NCBI RefSeq assembly: GCF_009299835.1
Contig: NZ_VKCZ01000019.1
Span: 62,001 to 126,000 of the forward strand
Direction of reading: 5' to 3'
Length of the DNA stretch: 64,000 bases
DNA from: Microlunatus speluncae
Lineage (GTDB): Bacteria > Actinomycetota > Actinomycetes > Propionibacteriales > Propionibacteriaceae
Shown here: piece after piece, positions 26,573 to 36,108 of the stretch
How positions within the stretch are numbered: position 1 is the first letter of the stretch
Layout: each line of letters opens with the position of its first letter
Notes under the pieces: generated by a model
Seen by the model: the letters and a program-made list of their open reading frames with translations, nothing else
What the model was told of the DNA's origin: nothing
Database searches by the model: none
Position numbers and translations under genes: made by a program

Positions 26573-28999
26573 AGCGCTGTTGAGTTGACTGCCCTGGCCG
26601 ACCGGCAACTGGCCGGTGGCGTCCTCACCGAGGACCAAGGGCTCGCTCTGCTGGCTACCCCGGGCCACCTGCTGCTCGACCTGGTGGCCGCCGGCGGTCG
26701 GCTCCGGCGGGCCGCGTTCGGGACCACCGTGAAGGTGAACTACCTGGTCAACCTCAAGTCCGGGCTCTGCCCCGAGGACTGTGGGTACTGCTCCCAGCGG
26801 CTCGGCTCGGCAGCGGAGATCCTGAAGTACTCCTGGCTGAGCACCGACGAGGCCGTCGCGCAGGCCACGGCCGGGGTGCGCGGCGGTGCGTCCCGCGTCT
26901 GCCTGGTCGCCAGCGGCCGAGGCCCGGCGACGCGCGACCTGGACCGGATCGCCGACGTCGTCGGCAACCTCAAGCGGGAGCATCCCGAGGTCGAGGTCTG
27001 CGCCTGCCTCGGCCTGCTCCGCGACGGTCAGGCGGAACGGCTCCGCGAGGCCGGCGTGGACGCCTACAACCACAACCTCAACACCAGCGAATCCCGCTAC
27101 ACCGAGATCTGCACGACCCACGAGTACGCCGACCGGGTGGCCACCGTCGAGAAGGCCCGCGGCGCCGGCCTGTCCCCGTGTTCCGGCCTGATCGTCGGGA
27201 TGGGGGAGAGCGACCGCGAACTCGTGGCCGCGGTGTTCGCGCTGCGGGAGCTGGGCAGTGACTCGATCGCGGTCAACTTCCTGATCCCGTTCGAAGGCAC
27301 GCCGCTGGCCGGGGTCAACCTGCTGTCACCGGAGCACTGCCTGCGGATCCTCGCTCTGGTCCGCTTCGCCTGCCCGCGGTCGGAGGTACGGCTGGCCGGG
27401 GGTCGGGAACTGCACCTGCGGACACTGCAGCCGCTGGCGTTGCACCTGGCCAACTCCCTGTTCCTCGGTGACTACCTGACCAGCGAGGGGCAGGCCGCGC
27501 AGGCCGACCTGGAGCTGATCGCCGACGCCGGGTTCGAGGTGTTGAAGGCCGGGGCCGATCCGGCTCCGGAGCCGGTACGGGTGCCGACGGTGGTCCCGCG
27601 GCGGCGCGGGGCGGGGACGCTGATCGCGCCGAACGCGGAGACCGGACCCGCTGCGGAGCCGGATCCGGCCGAGATCGGCGGCGATCTGATCGAGCGGGAT
27701 CGCGGCCTGCTCTGGCATCCGTACGCGCCGCTGGACGGACCGGCCCCCTATGCGGTGACCCGGGCCGAGGGAGTCCGGCTCGGGCTGACCGGGCCGGACG
27801 GCCGGCGCCACACGGCGATCGACGCGATGAGTTCGTGGTGGACCGCTGTGCACGGCTACCGGAATCCGGTCCTGGACCGGGCGGCGACCGAACAGGTGGG
27901 CCGGTTCAGTCACGTCATGTTCGGCGGGCTGACTCACGAGCCGGCGGTCCGGCTCGCCGAACGCCTGGTCCGGGTGGCGCCGGCCGGGCTGCGGCACGTC
28001 TTCTTCGCCGACTCCGGCTCGGTCGCGGTCGAGGTCGCGATCAAGCTGGCGCTGCAGTATCAGGCGGCGGCCGGACGACCGGGACGGCAGCGGCTGGCCG
28101 CGCTGCGCGGGGCCTATCACGGTGACACGGCCGCGGCGATGAGCCTGGGCGACCCGGACAGCGGGATGCACGCGGTCTTTCCCCGATTGCTGCCGGAGCA
28201 GGTCTTCCTGCCGCAACCGCCGGCCGCGGCCCTGGTCGCGGGGCGGATCGCCGGTGAGACGGACCCGGCGGCCGTGGACCGCTGGATCGCCGAGGTCGAG
28301 TTGATCATCGCCGAGGCCGCGGATCGGCTGGCCGCGATCATGGTGGAACCCGTGCTGCAGAACGCCGGCGGCATGCACGCCTACCCGCCGCGCTGCCTGG
28401 CCGCGTTGCGACGGATCGCCGATGATCATGATCTGTTGTTGATCACCGACGAGATCGCCACCGGGTTCAGCCGGACCGGGCCGCTGTTTGCGGTGGACTG
28501 GGCCGGGATCGCGCCGGACGTCGCCTGCGTCGGCAAGGCTCTGACCGGCGGCTACCTGTCGCTGGCCGCCGTGCTGTGCCACCCGCGGGTGGCCGAGGCG
28601 GTGACCCGTTCGCCGCAGCGGGCGCTGCTGCACGGCCCGACCTTCATGGCCAATCCGCTGGCCTGCTCCGTGGCCGACGCCTCCCTGGGGCTGCTCGAGT
28701 CGATGCCGGTCCGGGACCTGGTGGAAGGCATCGGTGCCGGGTTCGCGACGGCGCTCGAACCGGCGCGGGCGCTGACCTGCGTCCGGGACGTACGGGCGCT
28801 GGGCGCGGTCGGCGTGATCGAGTTGACCGGCCCGGTCGACGTGCCCGCAGTGACGCGGGCGGCCCTCGATCTCGGCGTCTGGCTGCGGCCCTTCCGCAAC
28901 CTGGTCTACGCGATGCCGCCGTACGTCACCGAAGCCGACGACGTGGCCCGGATCGGCGCCGCCATGGTGGCCGCGGTGGACCGGGTGCACGGGCGGTGA
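26564..28999 (+). CDS. bioBA: Biotin synthase-DAPA aminotransferase fusion (BioB-BioA)
   Basis: The product is an 811-residue single frame. Residues 1-345 are BioB, a radical-SAM enzyme that inserts sulfur into dethiobiotin: cluster motif C69-x3-C73-x2-C76 (CPEDCGYC), [25 protein letters not shown] and [13 protein letters not shown]. After a Pro/Ala/Arg-rich linker (about 335-380), residues 380-811 are BioA, which aminates KAPA using [57 protein letters not shown] and the PLP lysine in [13 protein letters not shown]. The two enzymes act at steps 2 and 4 of the pathway, with BioD between them. I know BioA-BioD fusions but not this one. Both halves look complete. Confidence 0.9.
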   Translation: MFKSAVELTALADRQLAGGVLTEDQGLALLATPGHLLLDLVAAGGRLRRAAFGTTVKVNYLVNLKSGLCPEDCGYCSQRLGSAAEILKYSWLSTDEAVAQATAGVRGGASRVCLVASGRGPATRDLDRIADVVGNLKREHPEVEVCACLGLLRDGQAERLREAGVDAYNHNLNTSESRYTEICTTHEYADRVATVEKARGAGLSPCSGLIVGMGESDRELVAAVFALRELGSDSIAVNFLIPFEGTPLAGVNLLSPEHCLRILALVRFACPRSEVRLAGGRELHLRTLQPLALHLANSLFLGDYLTSEGQAAQADLELIADAGFEVLKAGADPAPEPVRVPTVVPRRRGAGTLIAPNAETGPAAEPDPAEIGGDLIERDRGLLWHPYAPLDGPAPYAVTRAEGVRLGLTGPDGRRHTAIDAMSSWWTAVHGYRNPVLDRAATEQVGRFSHVMFGGLTHEPAVRLAERLVRVAPAGLRHVFFADSGSVAVEVAIKLALQYQAAAGRPGRQRLAALRGAYHGDTAAAMSLGDPDSGMHAVFPRLLPEQVFLPQPPAAALVAGRIAGETDPAAVDRWIAEVELIIAEAADRLAAIMVEPVLQNAGGMHAYPPRCLAALRRIADDHDLLLITDEIATGFSRTGPLFAVDWAGIAPDVACVGKALTGGYLSLAAVLCHPRVAEAVTRSPQRALLHGPTFMANPLACSVADASLGLLESMPVRDLVEGIGAGFATALEPARALTCVRDVRALGAVGVIELTGPVDVPAVTRAALDLGVWLRPFRNLVYAMPPYVTEADDVARIGAAMVAAVDRVHGR

Positions 29000-30111
29000 A
29001 CGGGCTCGAAGCACGGCTCGCGACGGCGGCCCGGGGCCGGGCCCGGCATCGGATGATCAGGACGGCCGAGCCGCGCCCGGCCGGGATCGACCTGGCCTCC
29101 AACGACTATCTCGGCCTGATCCGGGACCCGCGGCTGGTCGCGGCGGCGGTGACGGCGCTGCAGCGGTACGGCACCGGCGCCGGCGCTTCCCGGGTCGTCA
29201 CCGGGACGGTGCCGGTGCACCGAGAGCTCGAGGACGAGCTGGCGGCGTTGACCGGTCAGCCGGCGGCGCTGGTCTTCGCCAGCGGCTACGCGGCCAACCT
29301 CGGCTTGCTCGGATCGATCGGCGGGCCGGGCACCATGATCGCGCTGGACGCGCACGCGCATGCTTCGCTGATCGACGGTGCCCGGCTGTCTGGCGCGGTC
29401 GTGCGTTTCTGGCCGCACAACGATCTGGCCGCGCTGGCCGAGCTGCTGGGCGCCGCCGACCGCCGGGTCGTGGTCGTCGTCGAGTCCGTCTACTCGGTGC
29501 TCGGTGACGCGGCCGACCTGCCCCGGCTGGCGGAGCTGTGCGCGGACCGGGACGCGACCCTGGTGGTGGATGAGGCGCACGGTCTCGGGGTGACCGGAGC
29601 CGGCCACGGCTCGGTGTGGGCCGCCGGGCTGGCCGGGGTCGGTCACGTGCTGGTCACCGCGTCGCTGTCCAAGGCGCTCGGCGCGCAGGGCGGGGTGGTG
29701 CTGGGCTCCGACCGGCTCCGGGAGCACTTGATCAACACCGCGCGGACCTTCGTCTTCGACACCGGTCTCGCTCCGGCGGCGGCTGCGGCCGCCGCCGAGG
29801 CGTGCCGGATCGTCCGCTCGGAGCCGGAGCGGGTCGCCGCCCTGCGGGCCGTGGCGGAGGCGATCGCCGCCGGTTGGGGCCGGCCGGTCGCGGCCGGAGC
29901 GGTGCAGTCGCTGCCGGCCGGGAGCGCCGGGGCGGCCGAGAGCGTCGCCCGGCAGCTGACCACCGAAGGCGTCCTGGTCGGTTGTTTCCGGCCGCCGAGC
30001 GTGCCCGACGGCATCTCCCGGATCCGGCTCACCGCCCGGGCCGATCTTGATCCGGCGATGGCCCTCGGGGTGGCCCGGCGCGTGCCGGCCCTGCTGGCGG
30101 GAGCGGAATGA
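28996..30111 (+). CDS. bioF: 8-amino-7-oxononanoate synthase
   Basis: The product has 371 residues, starting at a GTG that overlaps the bioBA stop (GTGA). It condenses pimeloyl-CoA or pimeloyl-ACP with alanine. PLP-fold marks: [82 protein letters not shown] and the lysine motif [13 protein letters not shown]. It is translationally coupled to both neighbours. Confidence 0.94.
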   Translation: MNGLEARLATAARGRARHRMIRTAEPRPAGIDLASNDYLGLIRDPRLVAAAVTALQRYGTGAGASRVVTGTVPVHRELEDELAALTGQPAALVFASGYAANLGLLGSIGGPGTMIALDAHAHASLIDGARLSGAVVRFWPHNDLAALAELLGAADRRVVVVVESVYSVLGDAADLPRLAELCADRDATLVVDEAHGLGVTGAGHGSVWAAGLAGVGHVLVTASLSKALGAQGGVVLGSDRLREHLINTARTFVFDTGLAPAAAAAAAEACRIVRSEPERVAALRAVAEAIAAGWGRPVAAGAVQSLPAGSAGAAESVARQLTTEGVLVGCFRPPSVPDGISRIRLTARADLDPAMALGVARRVPALLAGAE

Positions 30112-31175
30112 CCGGGTGCCCGGTGCGATTCGGCGGGACGGACTATCAGCAGGTCGAGGATCCCGCCGCCGTCCGGGAGGTGTTCGGCCGGGTGGCCGAC
30201 TTCCCACCGGCGAACGCGCTGACCGCGGCCCAGCCGCTGAGCCGGGCCGCCCTGGACGTGCTGGCCGGCGCGGGGGTCTCGCTGCCCCCGGTGTTGGCGT
30301 CGGCGTCCGGGGAGCTGCATGCCCGGACCCGGCGGGTCGTGGCCCGCTTCTTCTCGCCGGGCCGGTCGGCGGCGACGGAGCCGGCCATCGTCGCTCGTAC
30401 GATCGCGGCGACCGAGCGGATCCGGGCCGGTCTCGGAGCCGGTCCGGTGGATCTGGCCACCGAGCTGTCCCGGCAGGTGCCGGCGGCCGTGCTGGGCGAG
30501 CTGATCGGGGTGACGCTGCCGCCGCCGGAGGTGCTGCAACCCTGGAGCCGGGACTCCCTGGAACTGTTCTGGGGCGCGCCGGACGGCGACCGGCAGCTGC
30601 AGTTGGCCCACTCGGTGGCGACCTTCTACCGCTGGCTGCACGCTCAGGTCCTGGCCTGCGAGGGGCCGGCGGACGGGCTGTTCGGTGCGCTCCGGGCGGC
30701 CGGATTGTCGCTGCGCCAGCGCTGCTCGCTCGGCTTCTTCTTGATCATCGCCGGCCAGGAGACGACCGTCCAGTTGATCAACATCGGGCTGCTGCGAGCG
30801 ATCACCCGCACCGGTTGCTGGGCGGAGCTCGCCGATCGGGACCGCGCCGGCCACTTCGTCCGGCGGTTGCTCGCCACCGAGTCGTCGGTGCCGGCCTGGC
30901 GCCGGATCGCCGGCCAGGACGGCACGATCGCGGGCCGGCCGGTCGTCCGGGGCACCGAGCTGTTGCTCCGGCTGACCGGCGATGATCATGGTCTGGCGTT
31001 CGGCTACGGCGTCCACCGTTGTCTGGGGGCGACCCTGGCCGAGCTGGAGACGACCCTGGTGCTGCACACCGCCGCCCGCGAGCTGCCCGGCCTGGAGCTC
31101 GCCGGACCCGAACCCGACTGGATCAGGCTGCTCTGCTTCCAGACCCCGCGCACGGTCCTGGTCCGGGCCGGATGA
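30108..31175 (+). CDS. Atypical cytochrome P450 in the biotin operon (BioI-like candidate)
   Basis: The product has 355 residues, shorter than the usual 400. The I-helix IIAGQETTVQLI and the haem loop LAFGYGVHRCLGA (Cys305) are intact. The K-helix ExxR, aligned against the following SPV-type element, reads RLLA (in VRRLLATESSV), so the normally invariant Glu and Arg appear to be missing; rare P450s are known to lack it. The gene overlaps bioF and bioD by 4 bp each. In Bacillus, BioI cleaves acyl-ACP to pimeloyl-ACP, so the same job here would feed BioF. No bioC, bioH, bioW or ferredoxin gene is nearby. Confidence 0.75.
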   Translation: MTGCPVRFGGTDYQQVEDPAAVREVFGRVADFPPANALTAAQPLSRAALDVLAGAGVSLPPVLASASGELHARTRRVVARFFSPGRSAATEPAIVARTIAATERIRAGLGAGPVDLATELSRQVPAAVLGELIGVTLPPPEVLQPWSRDSLELFWGAPDGDRQLQLAHSVATFYRWLHAQVLACEGPADGLFGALRAAGLSLRQRCSLGFFLIIAGQETTVQLINIGLLRAITRTGCWAELADRDRAGHFVRRLLATESSVPAWRRIAGQDGTIAGRPVVRGTELLLRLTGDDHGLAFGYGVHRCLGATLAELETTLVLHTAARELPGLELAGPEPDWIRLLCFQTPRTVLVRAG

Positions 31176-31849
31176 TCACCCGTTGGCCGCCGGTCTCGCT
31201 GATCACCGGCACCGACACCGGCGTGGGGAAGACGATCACCGCGGCGGCGCTGGCCGCCGTGCTGCTGGCCGAGGGCCGGTCGGTCGCCGGCTACAAGCCG
31301 GTCCAGGCCGGGGATCTCGACGAGGAGCCGGACGCGGTCCGGGCCGCCAGGTTGTCCGGAGCGACCTGGCGGCAGGGCATCGGCCTGCGCGACCCGATGG
31401 CGCCCCTGGCCGCGGCGGAACGGGAGGGCCGATCCCTGCCCACGCTGCAAGATCACCGGGACCGGATCACCGAACTCCGGCGGAGCCACCGGCACCTGGT
31501 GATCGAGGGTGCGGGCGGAGTCCTGGTCGAGCTCGATCACGCGGGCACGACGATCGCCGACCTCGCCCGCTCCATCGGGCCGGCCGCCGGGGTGATCGTG
31601 GTCTGTCGCAGCGGGCTCGGCACGCTGAACCACACAGCGCTCACCCTCGAGGCCTTGCGCCACCGCGGCGCCACCGTCGCCGGGCTGGTGATCGGCAGCT
31701 GGCCGCCGACCCCGACCCCGATCGACCTCGACAACCGTGACCGCCTGGCCCGCCTCGGCGCCCCGCTCCTGGGCTGCATCCGGTCGGGAGCCGGCCGGCT
31801 GACCCCGGCCCGGTTCCGTACCGCTGCGTCCGAATGGTTTCGGCCCTGA
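31172..31849 (+). CDS. bioD: Dethiobiotin synthetase
   Basis: The product has 225 residues from ATG 31172, overlapping the P450 stop (ATGA). It closes the ureido ring of dethiobiotin using CO2 and ATP. The P-loop GTDTGVGKT, the substrate strand GYKPVQAG, the EGAGGVLVEL switch region and the VIVVCRSGLGTLNHTALT segment are all present. It is the last gene of the operon. About 20 bp after the stop there are several GATCA/TGATC elements, and no clear terminator. Confidence 0.93.
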   Translation: MITRWPPVSLITGTDTGVGKTITAAALAAVLLAEGRSVAGYKPVQAGDLDEEPDAVRAARLSGATWRQGIGLRDPMAPLAAAEREGRSLPTLQDHRDRITELRRSHRHLVIEGAGGVLVELDHAGTTIADLARSIGPAAGVIVVCRSGLGTLNHTALTLEALRHRGATVAGLVIGSWPPTPTPIDLDNRDRLARLGAPLLGCIRSGAGRLTPARFRTAASEWFRP

Positions 31850-31904
31850 CCGCGTACGACCTTGATCACGGCGCGGCGGCCCGAGAGAAGCTGATCAAGA
31901 AGGG

Positions 31905-32285
31905 TCAGCCGGCGGCGATGGCCTCGATCTCCACCAGCAGCCGCGGGTCGGCCAGCTGACCGACGATCAGCAGCGTCGCCGCCGGGCCCGGCTGAGGCAC
32001 GGCGCCACCGCCGGCCTGGAAGAACCCCTCCAGGTTGGCCGGGTCGGTCAGATAGATCGTGTATTTGATCACCTGCTCGGTCGTCAGGCCGGCCTCGTCC
32101 AGCACGGCCTGCAGATTGCCGATCGCGATCGTGGTCTGCTCGGCGATGCCCTCGCCCATCGTGCCGTCGCCCCTGACTCCGACCTGACCGGAGACGAACA
32201 GCAGCCGCTCGGGCTGGGTGATCAAGACGCCGGGGCTGAGGAAGGGTTGCGGGGCGATGCTGGCCGGATTGATGTGAGTGATCAT
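31905..32285 (-). CDS. RidA/YjgF-family protein
   Basis: The product has 126 residues from ATG 32285 (MITHINPASIAPQP). It shows the family pattern FVSGQVGVRGDGTMGEGIAEQTTIAIGNLQAVLDEAGLTTEQVIKYTIYLTDPANL (given by its usual order of strand, helix, strand) and ends LADPRLLVEIEAIA, with the conserved Arg before the VEIEAIA strand. RidA enzymes hydrolyse reactive enamines or imines from PLP enzymes. It is convergent with bioD, and an operon with the following gene is excluded. Confidence 0.85.
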   Translation of the reverse strand: MITHINPASIAPQPFLSPGVLITQPERLLFVSGQVGVRGDGTMGEGIAEQTTIAIGNLQAVLDEAGLTTEQVIKYTIYLTDPANLEGFFQAGGGAVPQPGPAATLLIVGQLADPRLLVEIEAIAAG

Positions 32286-32482
32286 GATCGGTCCTTGTCT
32301 GTCGGATCGTTCCCTGACGGAGCTGCCGGACCGCAATCGGGCGGGACCGGCGGCCCGGGGACTCGACCTCGCACCGAAGGCCCCGAACGTGCACCAGCAT
32401 GCCGGGCGCCACTGACAACCGGGCTCGGCGACGGGTCGCGCGGCACCGATCGGATGGCCGGGTGGTGGGCGATACTCGCGGG

Positions 32483-33283
32483 ATGACGATCATCCGGCGG
32501 ACAGTGCGGCGCTGGGTCGCGCTGGCGGTGACCGGGCTGCTGGCGGTCGCCGGCTGTGCGTTGCTGCCGCCGGAGCCGGTGCCGCTGGTGCCGTTCACCG
32601 ACTTCAGCATCACCACCACCGGCGGCATCGCCGGGATCTACCGCGAGCTGCGGATCTCCGCCGACGGTGACGTCCTGGTGCTCTCCGACGATCCGCGCGT
32701 CGGCCGGATCGGCCGGGCCACTCTGGACCGACTGCGGACCCTGCTGGAGTCGGAGGGACTGCGCCGCGACGTGGCGCGGTTGCGGGACGACCGGAGCGAG
32801 TCCCGGTGCTCCGACGCGTTCCAGACGACGCTGCGGATGGGCGAACTGGTGGCGACCGGGACCGACACCTGTGGCCTGGTGCCGACCCCGGCGCTGGACG
32901 AGCTCGACGTGATCGTCCAGCCGTTCTGGAAGGGCTTCTTCGAGGAACCGCTGCCGGAGGGTCCGCGGCCGCCCCGGATCGTGGTCCAGGCCGTGCAGTC
33001 CGGTCAGCCGACGCCGACGCGCATCGAGCTCGAAGGTGACCGGGCCACCCTGTTCTCCAGCGGCACCAAGCCGGACACCAGCGTGCTCGACCCAGAACTG
33101 CTGGCCGTGCTGCAGGTGCTGGCCGCGGCGCCGCCCTGCCGGCCCGACCACGAGCTCGACGACGGCTACCGGATCCGGATCGGTGATCAACCGCCGAGCC
33201 CAGTGATCGGCGGCCGCCCCGGCCGGACCTGCCCGGAGCTGAGCACGATCGCGGCCATCGCCCTGGACGCCGTCGACGCCTGA
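32483..33283 (+). CDS. Predicted lipoprotein
   Basis: The product has 266 residues from ATG 32483. MTIIRRTVRRWVALAVTGLLAVAGC is a lipoprotein signal with lipobox VAGC (Cys25). The mature domain has two similar regions of about 100 residues (ISTTTGGIAGIYRELRISADGDVLV and IQAVQSGQPTPTRIELEGDRATLF style), each with a strand-turn-strand pattern and Cys pairs. No known domain. Divergent from ridA. Confidence 0.7.
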   Translation: MTIIRRTVRRWVALAVTGLLAVAGCALLPPEPVPLVPFTDFSITTTGGIAGIYRELRISADGDVLVLSDDPRVGRIGRATLDRLRTLLESEGLRRDVARLRDDRSESRCSDAFQTTLRMGELVATGTDTCGLVPTPALDELDVIVQPFWKGFFEEPLPEGPRPPRIVVQAVQSGQPTPTRIELEGDRATLFSSGTKPDTSVLDPELLAVLQVLAAAPPCRPDHELDDGYRIRIGDQPPSPVIGGRPGRTCPELSTIAAIALDAVDA

Positions 33284-33339
33284 CCGGGTCCAGCCCTCGT
33301 TCGCCGGATCGCCCTTCGACCCGATGCGATATCCACGAG

Positions 33340-33430
33340 GATGGCGGTACGGCTGGAAACACCAAGTACTCAGCGGAGTTCAGGGCTAAGTGCTACTCAT
33401 CGACAGCCAGCACGACGGGAGTAGGCAATG
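33340..33430 (+). pseudogene. Short relic of an IS3-type transposase OrfA
   Basis: Read from 33340, the frame gives DGGTAGNTKYSAEFRAKCYSSTAS. The segment TKYSAEFRA is the usual beginning of IS3-family OrfA proteins (KYSxEFRADAV). After about nine matching residues the similarity ends, and there is no start codon, no OrfB and no inverted repeat. It is only a trace; it could be coincidence. Confidence 0.35.
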
Positions 33431-33967
33431 GGTGAGCTGATCAGTGCTGGAGGAAGTACCGAACGTCCGACGGGAGCGGAGGTGGCGGGTCCGGTCGGTC
33501 GAAGCCTGATCGTCGCTCAATCAGAGCGCGCGGCAGTCGTGATCACTCACATCGAGGCCTACAGCGACGCGCTGACGTTTGATCTCCAGCTTCGAGTAGC
33601 CCCTGGCTTCGCCGAGGTGGAATCGATCGCCCATGAGTGCCTATCCCTCGTTCGTCGGGCTGCGGGTCGTTCAGACGGTGAGGCCTTAACTGGGATCAGT
33701 TCCGCGCTGGACGGCCTGCAGTTCGACGTCGCTACGGGCGAAACGCCATCCCGGCTGTCCTCGGCCGGCGCCTGGGGCGGCGGTGTGGCCGCTGGGTTCG
33801 GTCTCTGGCGCGTGTCCTACGTCCTCAGACCTCGCCCGGAGAGAGTGGAGTTCACTGCTCGGTGGCCGATGCTCGAAGTGCCTGAATCGGCGGCGGTCCT
33901 CGACGCAGCCGATCTCCAGGCAGCCGTGGAAATGATCACGACCCTGTTCAGCGATCAAGGTCGATAG
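33428..33967 (+). CDS. Uncharacterised 179-residue protein
   Basis: The start is ATG 33428 (GGGAGTAGG just upstream). The protein is mostly beta-rich: VVITHIEAYSDALTFDLQLRVAPGF, then FDVATGETPSRLSS, WRVSYVLRPRPERVEFTARWPMLEVPES, and a helical end. I recognise no family. The repeated FTARWP/LRPRP pattern suggests a single sheet domain. Codon use is less extreme than in flanking genes, and transposase and integrase relics lie on either side, so it may have been acquired. Confidence 0.6.
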   Translation: MGELISAGGSTERPTGAEVAGPVGRSLIVAQSERAAVVITHIEAYSDALTFDLQLRVAPGFAEVESIAHECLSLVRRAAGRSDGEALTGISSALDGLQFDVATGETPSRLSSAGAWGGGVAAGFGLWRVSYVLRPRPERVEFTARWPMLEVPESAAVLDAADLQAAVEMITTLFSDQGR

Positions 33968-33981
33968 CCGGCCGCCCGGCG

Positions 33982-34009
33982 CGACAACAGATAGTTCATT
34001 TTGTTGTCG
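33982..34009. terminator. Hairpin after the 33428 gene
   Basis: CGACAACA (33982-33989) pairs with TGTTGTCG (34002-34009) around an AT-rich loop containing ATTT. It lies just after the 33967 stop. Weak as a terminator because no U-run follows. Confidence 0.4.
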
Positions 34010-34061
34010 ATCTGGTCGGCGGTCGCCTGGCCGGGTGACTGCGGGGGAAGGCCTTTGACCG

Positions 34062-35090
34062 ATGACACCTGTCTCCAGACAACGCCGACTACTGCCGCTG
34101 GTGGCGATCGCCGCAGCCGCCTTGATCACCGGCTTCTTCGCCATCCCGGCTTACGCTGACGACCCGATGAAGCCCGAGCCGTGCCCGACCGAGAACATCG
34201 CCGACGACCAACTGGCCGACATCGCCGACTGCGATCCGACCGGGCTGACGATCCGAACCCGCTCCGGAGCCACGATGGGCGTTCCGGAGAAGGGTGTGTC
34301 GGTCGTGGCCAGTTGGATCCGCGACGACGGCATCGTCGACCATCCGGTGACGGTCTTCCAGTCGGAGGAGGGTGGAGTCGCGATCAGCGAGGGCAGTTCC
34401 GTCTACGCCGGCAGCACCCAGGAAGCACGATCCAGCCTGAACGCTAGACACCAGCGCAACGCCGAGGAGAGCCAGCCCTCGGCGCCGCTGGCGGTCAGCA
34501 AGTGCAGCTCGGCCGCACCGTACGTCCGCTTTTCCAAGTGGGGCAACGGCGGTGAGTACAAGTGGTACTACAACTCCGCCGGACAGCCAGACACCTTCGC
34601 CCGGACCCGGATCAGCTCCGCCGGCGCCACCATCGCCGGCGGCCTGAGCAGCACGTGCGGAAACCTCTCCAACGGCTCCACCACGCCCTACGGCGGAACA
34701 ACAACCGGAGCCATCAACGTCAACTCGAACGGCTGTCCCGACAATTACAGCGGCTTCAACGCTCAAGGCTGGGGGGCCCTCACCGGACCCCAAGAAAAGT
34801 GGCTCGCGCTCAACTGCACCTGGTACACCGTGTACATACGCCACTCCGACACCAAGTTCGACCTCACCGGACGCTCCTGGTGGACCGGCGCTACGACGTC
34901 GGGATGCAGCGGCAAATGGGACCTCCAAGGTGTCGCGACCCACGAGTTCGGACACGCCCTCGGCCTCGACCACGTCCACGAATCGGAGCCCCAGGTCATG
35001 AACCCTGGCCTGGCCGGAACCTGCAACTGGTCCTGGCGCCAACTCGGGCGGGGCGACCAGAACGGCCTCCGGGCCCAGTACGGCTCATAG
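34062..35090 (+). CDS. Secreted matrixin-like metalloprotease
   Basis: The product has 342 residues. The signal peptide MTPVSRQRRLLPLVAIAAAALITGFFAIPAYA is followed by a pro-like region, and the mature part ends with the metzincin zinc motif HEFGHALGLDH (about residues 294-304; His294, His298, His304, catalytic Glu295) and a Met-turn VMNPG. The Cys residues and aromatic strands before it (CSSAAPYVRFSKWGNGGEYKWYYNS) are typical of a secreted beta-rich subdomain. The role is extracellular proteolysis. It is followed 10 bp later by a small membrane protein. Confidence 0.85.
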   Translation: MTPVSRQRRLLPLVAIAAAALITGFFAIPAYADDPMKPEPCPTENIADDQLADIADCDPTGLTIRTRSGATMGVPEKGVSVVASWIRDDGIVDHPVTVFQSEEGGVAISEGSSVYAGSTQEARSSLNARHQRNAEESQPSAPLAVSKCSSAAPYVRFSKWGNGGEYKWYYNSAGQPDTFARTRISSAGATIAGGLSSTCGNLSNGSTTPYGGTTTGAINVNSNGCPDNYSGFNAQGWGALTGPQEKWLALNCTWYTVYIRHSDTKFDLTGRSWWTGATTSGCSGKWDLQGVATHEFGHALGLDHVHESEPQVMNPGLAGTCNWSWRQLGRGDQNGLRAQYGS

Positions 35091-35100
35091 GATTGACACC

Positions 35101-35268
35101 ATGCGAACAGCAACCAAAGCCGCCATCGGCGTCGCCATCGCTGTCGCGGTCGTCATCGGGGTCGTGGTCCTCGTCCGCGCGCTCATTCCCCCGATGATGG
35201 TCCGAACCTGCGCGGATACAGGCGAGGCGGATACCAGCTTCTGTACTAGCAGGCCGGTCGGTCCGTAG
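35101..35268 (+). CDS. Small single-span membrane protein (55 residues)
   Basis: ATG 35101 begins ten bases after the protease stop. The product is MRTATKAAIGVAIAVAVV... with one transmembrane segment (about residues 6-27, ending VLVRALIPP) and a short outer tail with two cysteines (RTCADTGEADTSFCTS). The frame ends at TAG 35266-35268. Close spacing suggests it is co-transcribed with the protease. It could be an export or activity partner; that is guesswork. Confidence 0.5.
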   Translation: MRTATKAAIGVAIAVAVVIGVVVLVRALIPPMMVRTCADTGEADTSFCTSRPVGP

Positions 35269-35416
35269 CAAGAGTGTGGGCAGCCGCAACGCCTCAGCAC
35301 GCCCGGACACCGCTGTTCGCCGCTCGGCGACCCTGGACCACCACCACCGTCGCCTAGCTTGACCGTCATGGATCAGACTCGGGGGCCCCGGCGGCCAGCG
35401 CCCGGTCGACAGCACT

Positions 35417-35935
35417 ACGCCGGCCGAGTTCGCACGCGTCGTCGACCAGCTGGTGGTGGTCCAGCCGTCGCCCGCGGCCGCCAGCAGGGTCGTGGCGCCG
35501 TACATGACGGCGCTGCCGGTGCGGATCTCCGCCGACGTCCTGGCCGCCGCCGATCCAACGGCCGCGCTGGCGGCCCGGTTCCTGCTTCGCGTCTCCCGCA
35601 ACACCCGCCCCGTTTAGGCCGCGGCCCTGGCCGAGGGGTTCAACTTCGCCCGCCAGCTCGACGTCGAACCCCTGCAGGCCAAGATCGACCACGCCGACGT
35701 CTACGCCCTGTACCTGCGCGAACACCCGTATCGGGGCGGCCGGCCGTTGAAGTCGGCCACCGTGCCAGCGCAAGCTGCCGACCCGCTCCAGCTTCTACCG
35801 CTACGCCGTCGAGACCCGGGTTCTGTCCGAATCGCCGTTCCTCGGCGTCACCCGGCCCAAGCTGCCGGCCGAGTCGACCACGGGTCGGGCTCGGCCCGGT
35901 CGAGATGTCCTCGCCGGCCCAGAAGCCGACCAAGA
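35417..35935 (+). pseudogene. Degraded tyrosine recombinase (N-terminal part only)
   Basis: Frame 1 from 35417 reads TPAEFARVVDQLVVVQPSP...AARFLLRVSRNTRPV, then an in-frame TAG (35615-35617), then AAALAEGFNFARQLDVEPLQ...YALYLREH. After a frameshift, frame 2 from 35784 reads RSSFYRYAVETRVLSESPF and TRPKLPAEST. A third frame from 35884 gives VGLGPVEM. Together these reproduce, in order, the SAM-like core-binding domain of actinobacterial integrases (FLxxYxxNTR, SxFYRYAVE, RPKxPxESxTxGL). The catalytic domain is missing. At least one stop and two frameshifts make it a pseudogene. Confidence 0.7.
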
Positions 35936-36030
35936 TCACGAGTGAACTGCGAGCCGGTGTTCGCCGGGGGGCGGGTTGTTGCCGGAGGGCACGAACCCTG
36001 AGCGTCTTCGACAACCGCCTGAGACAGCAA

Positions 36031-36058
36031 GAGGCCCGCCGCATCAGCATCGGGCCTC
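36031..36058 (+). terminator. Rho-independent terminator-like hairpin
   Basis: GAGGCCCG (36031-36038) pairs with CGGGCCTC (36051-36058), followed by TTTCC. It is just beyond the integrase relic and opposite the end of the small membrane gene. Confidence 0.55.
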
Positions 36059-36108
36059 TTTCCTGGGCGTCTCCCGAACGTAGCCGTTTTGCGCCAATGG
36101 TGGATCAC

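Noticed and set aside
26564-28999. bioB and bioA as two genes with a missed stop
   Set aside because: The frame is continuous through a linker of plausible composition and no start codon with a ribosome site is evident at the BioA junction; sequencing error cannot be fully excluded, so it is listed as a check.
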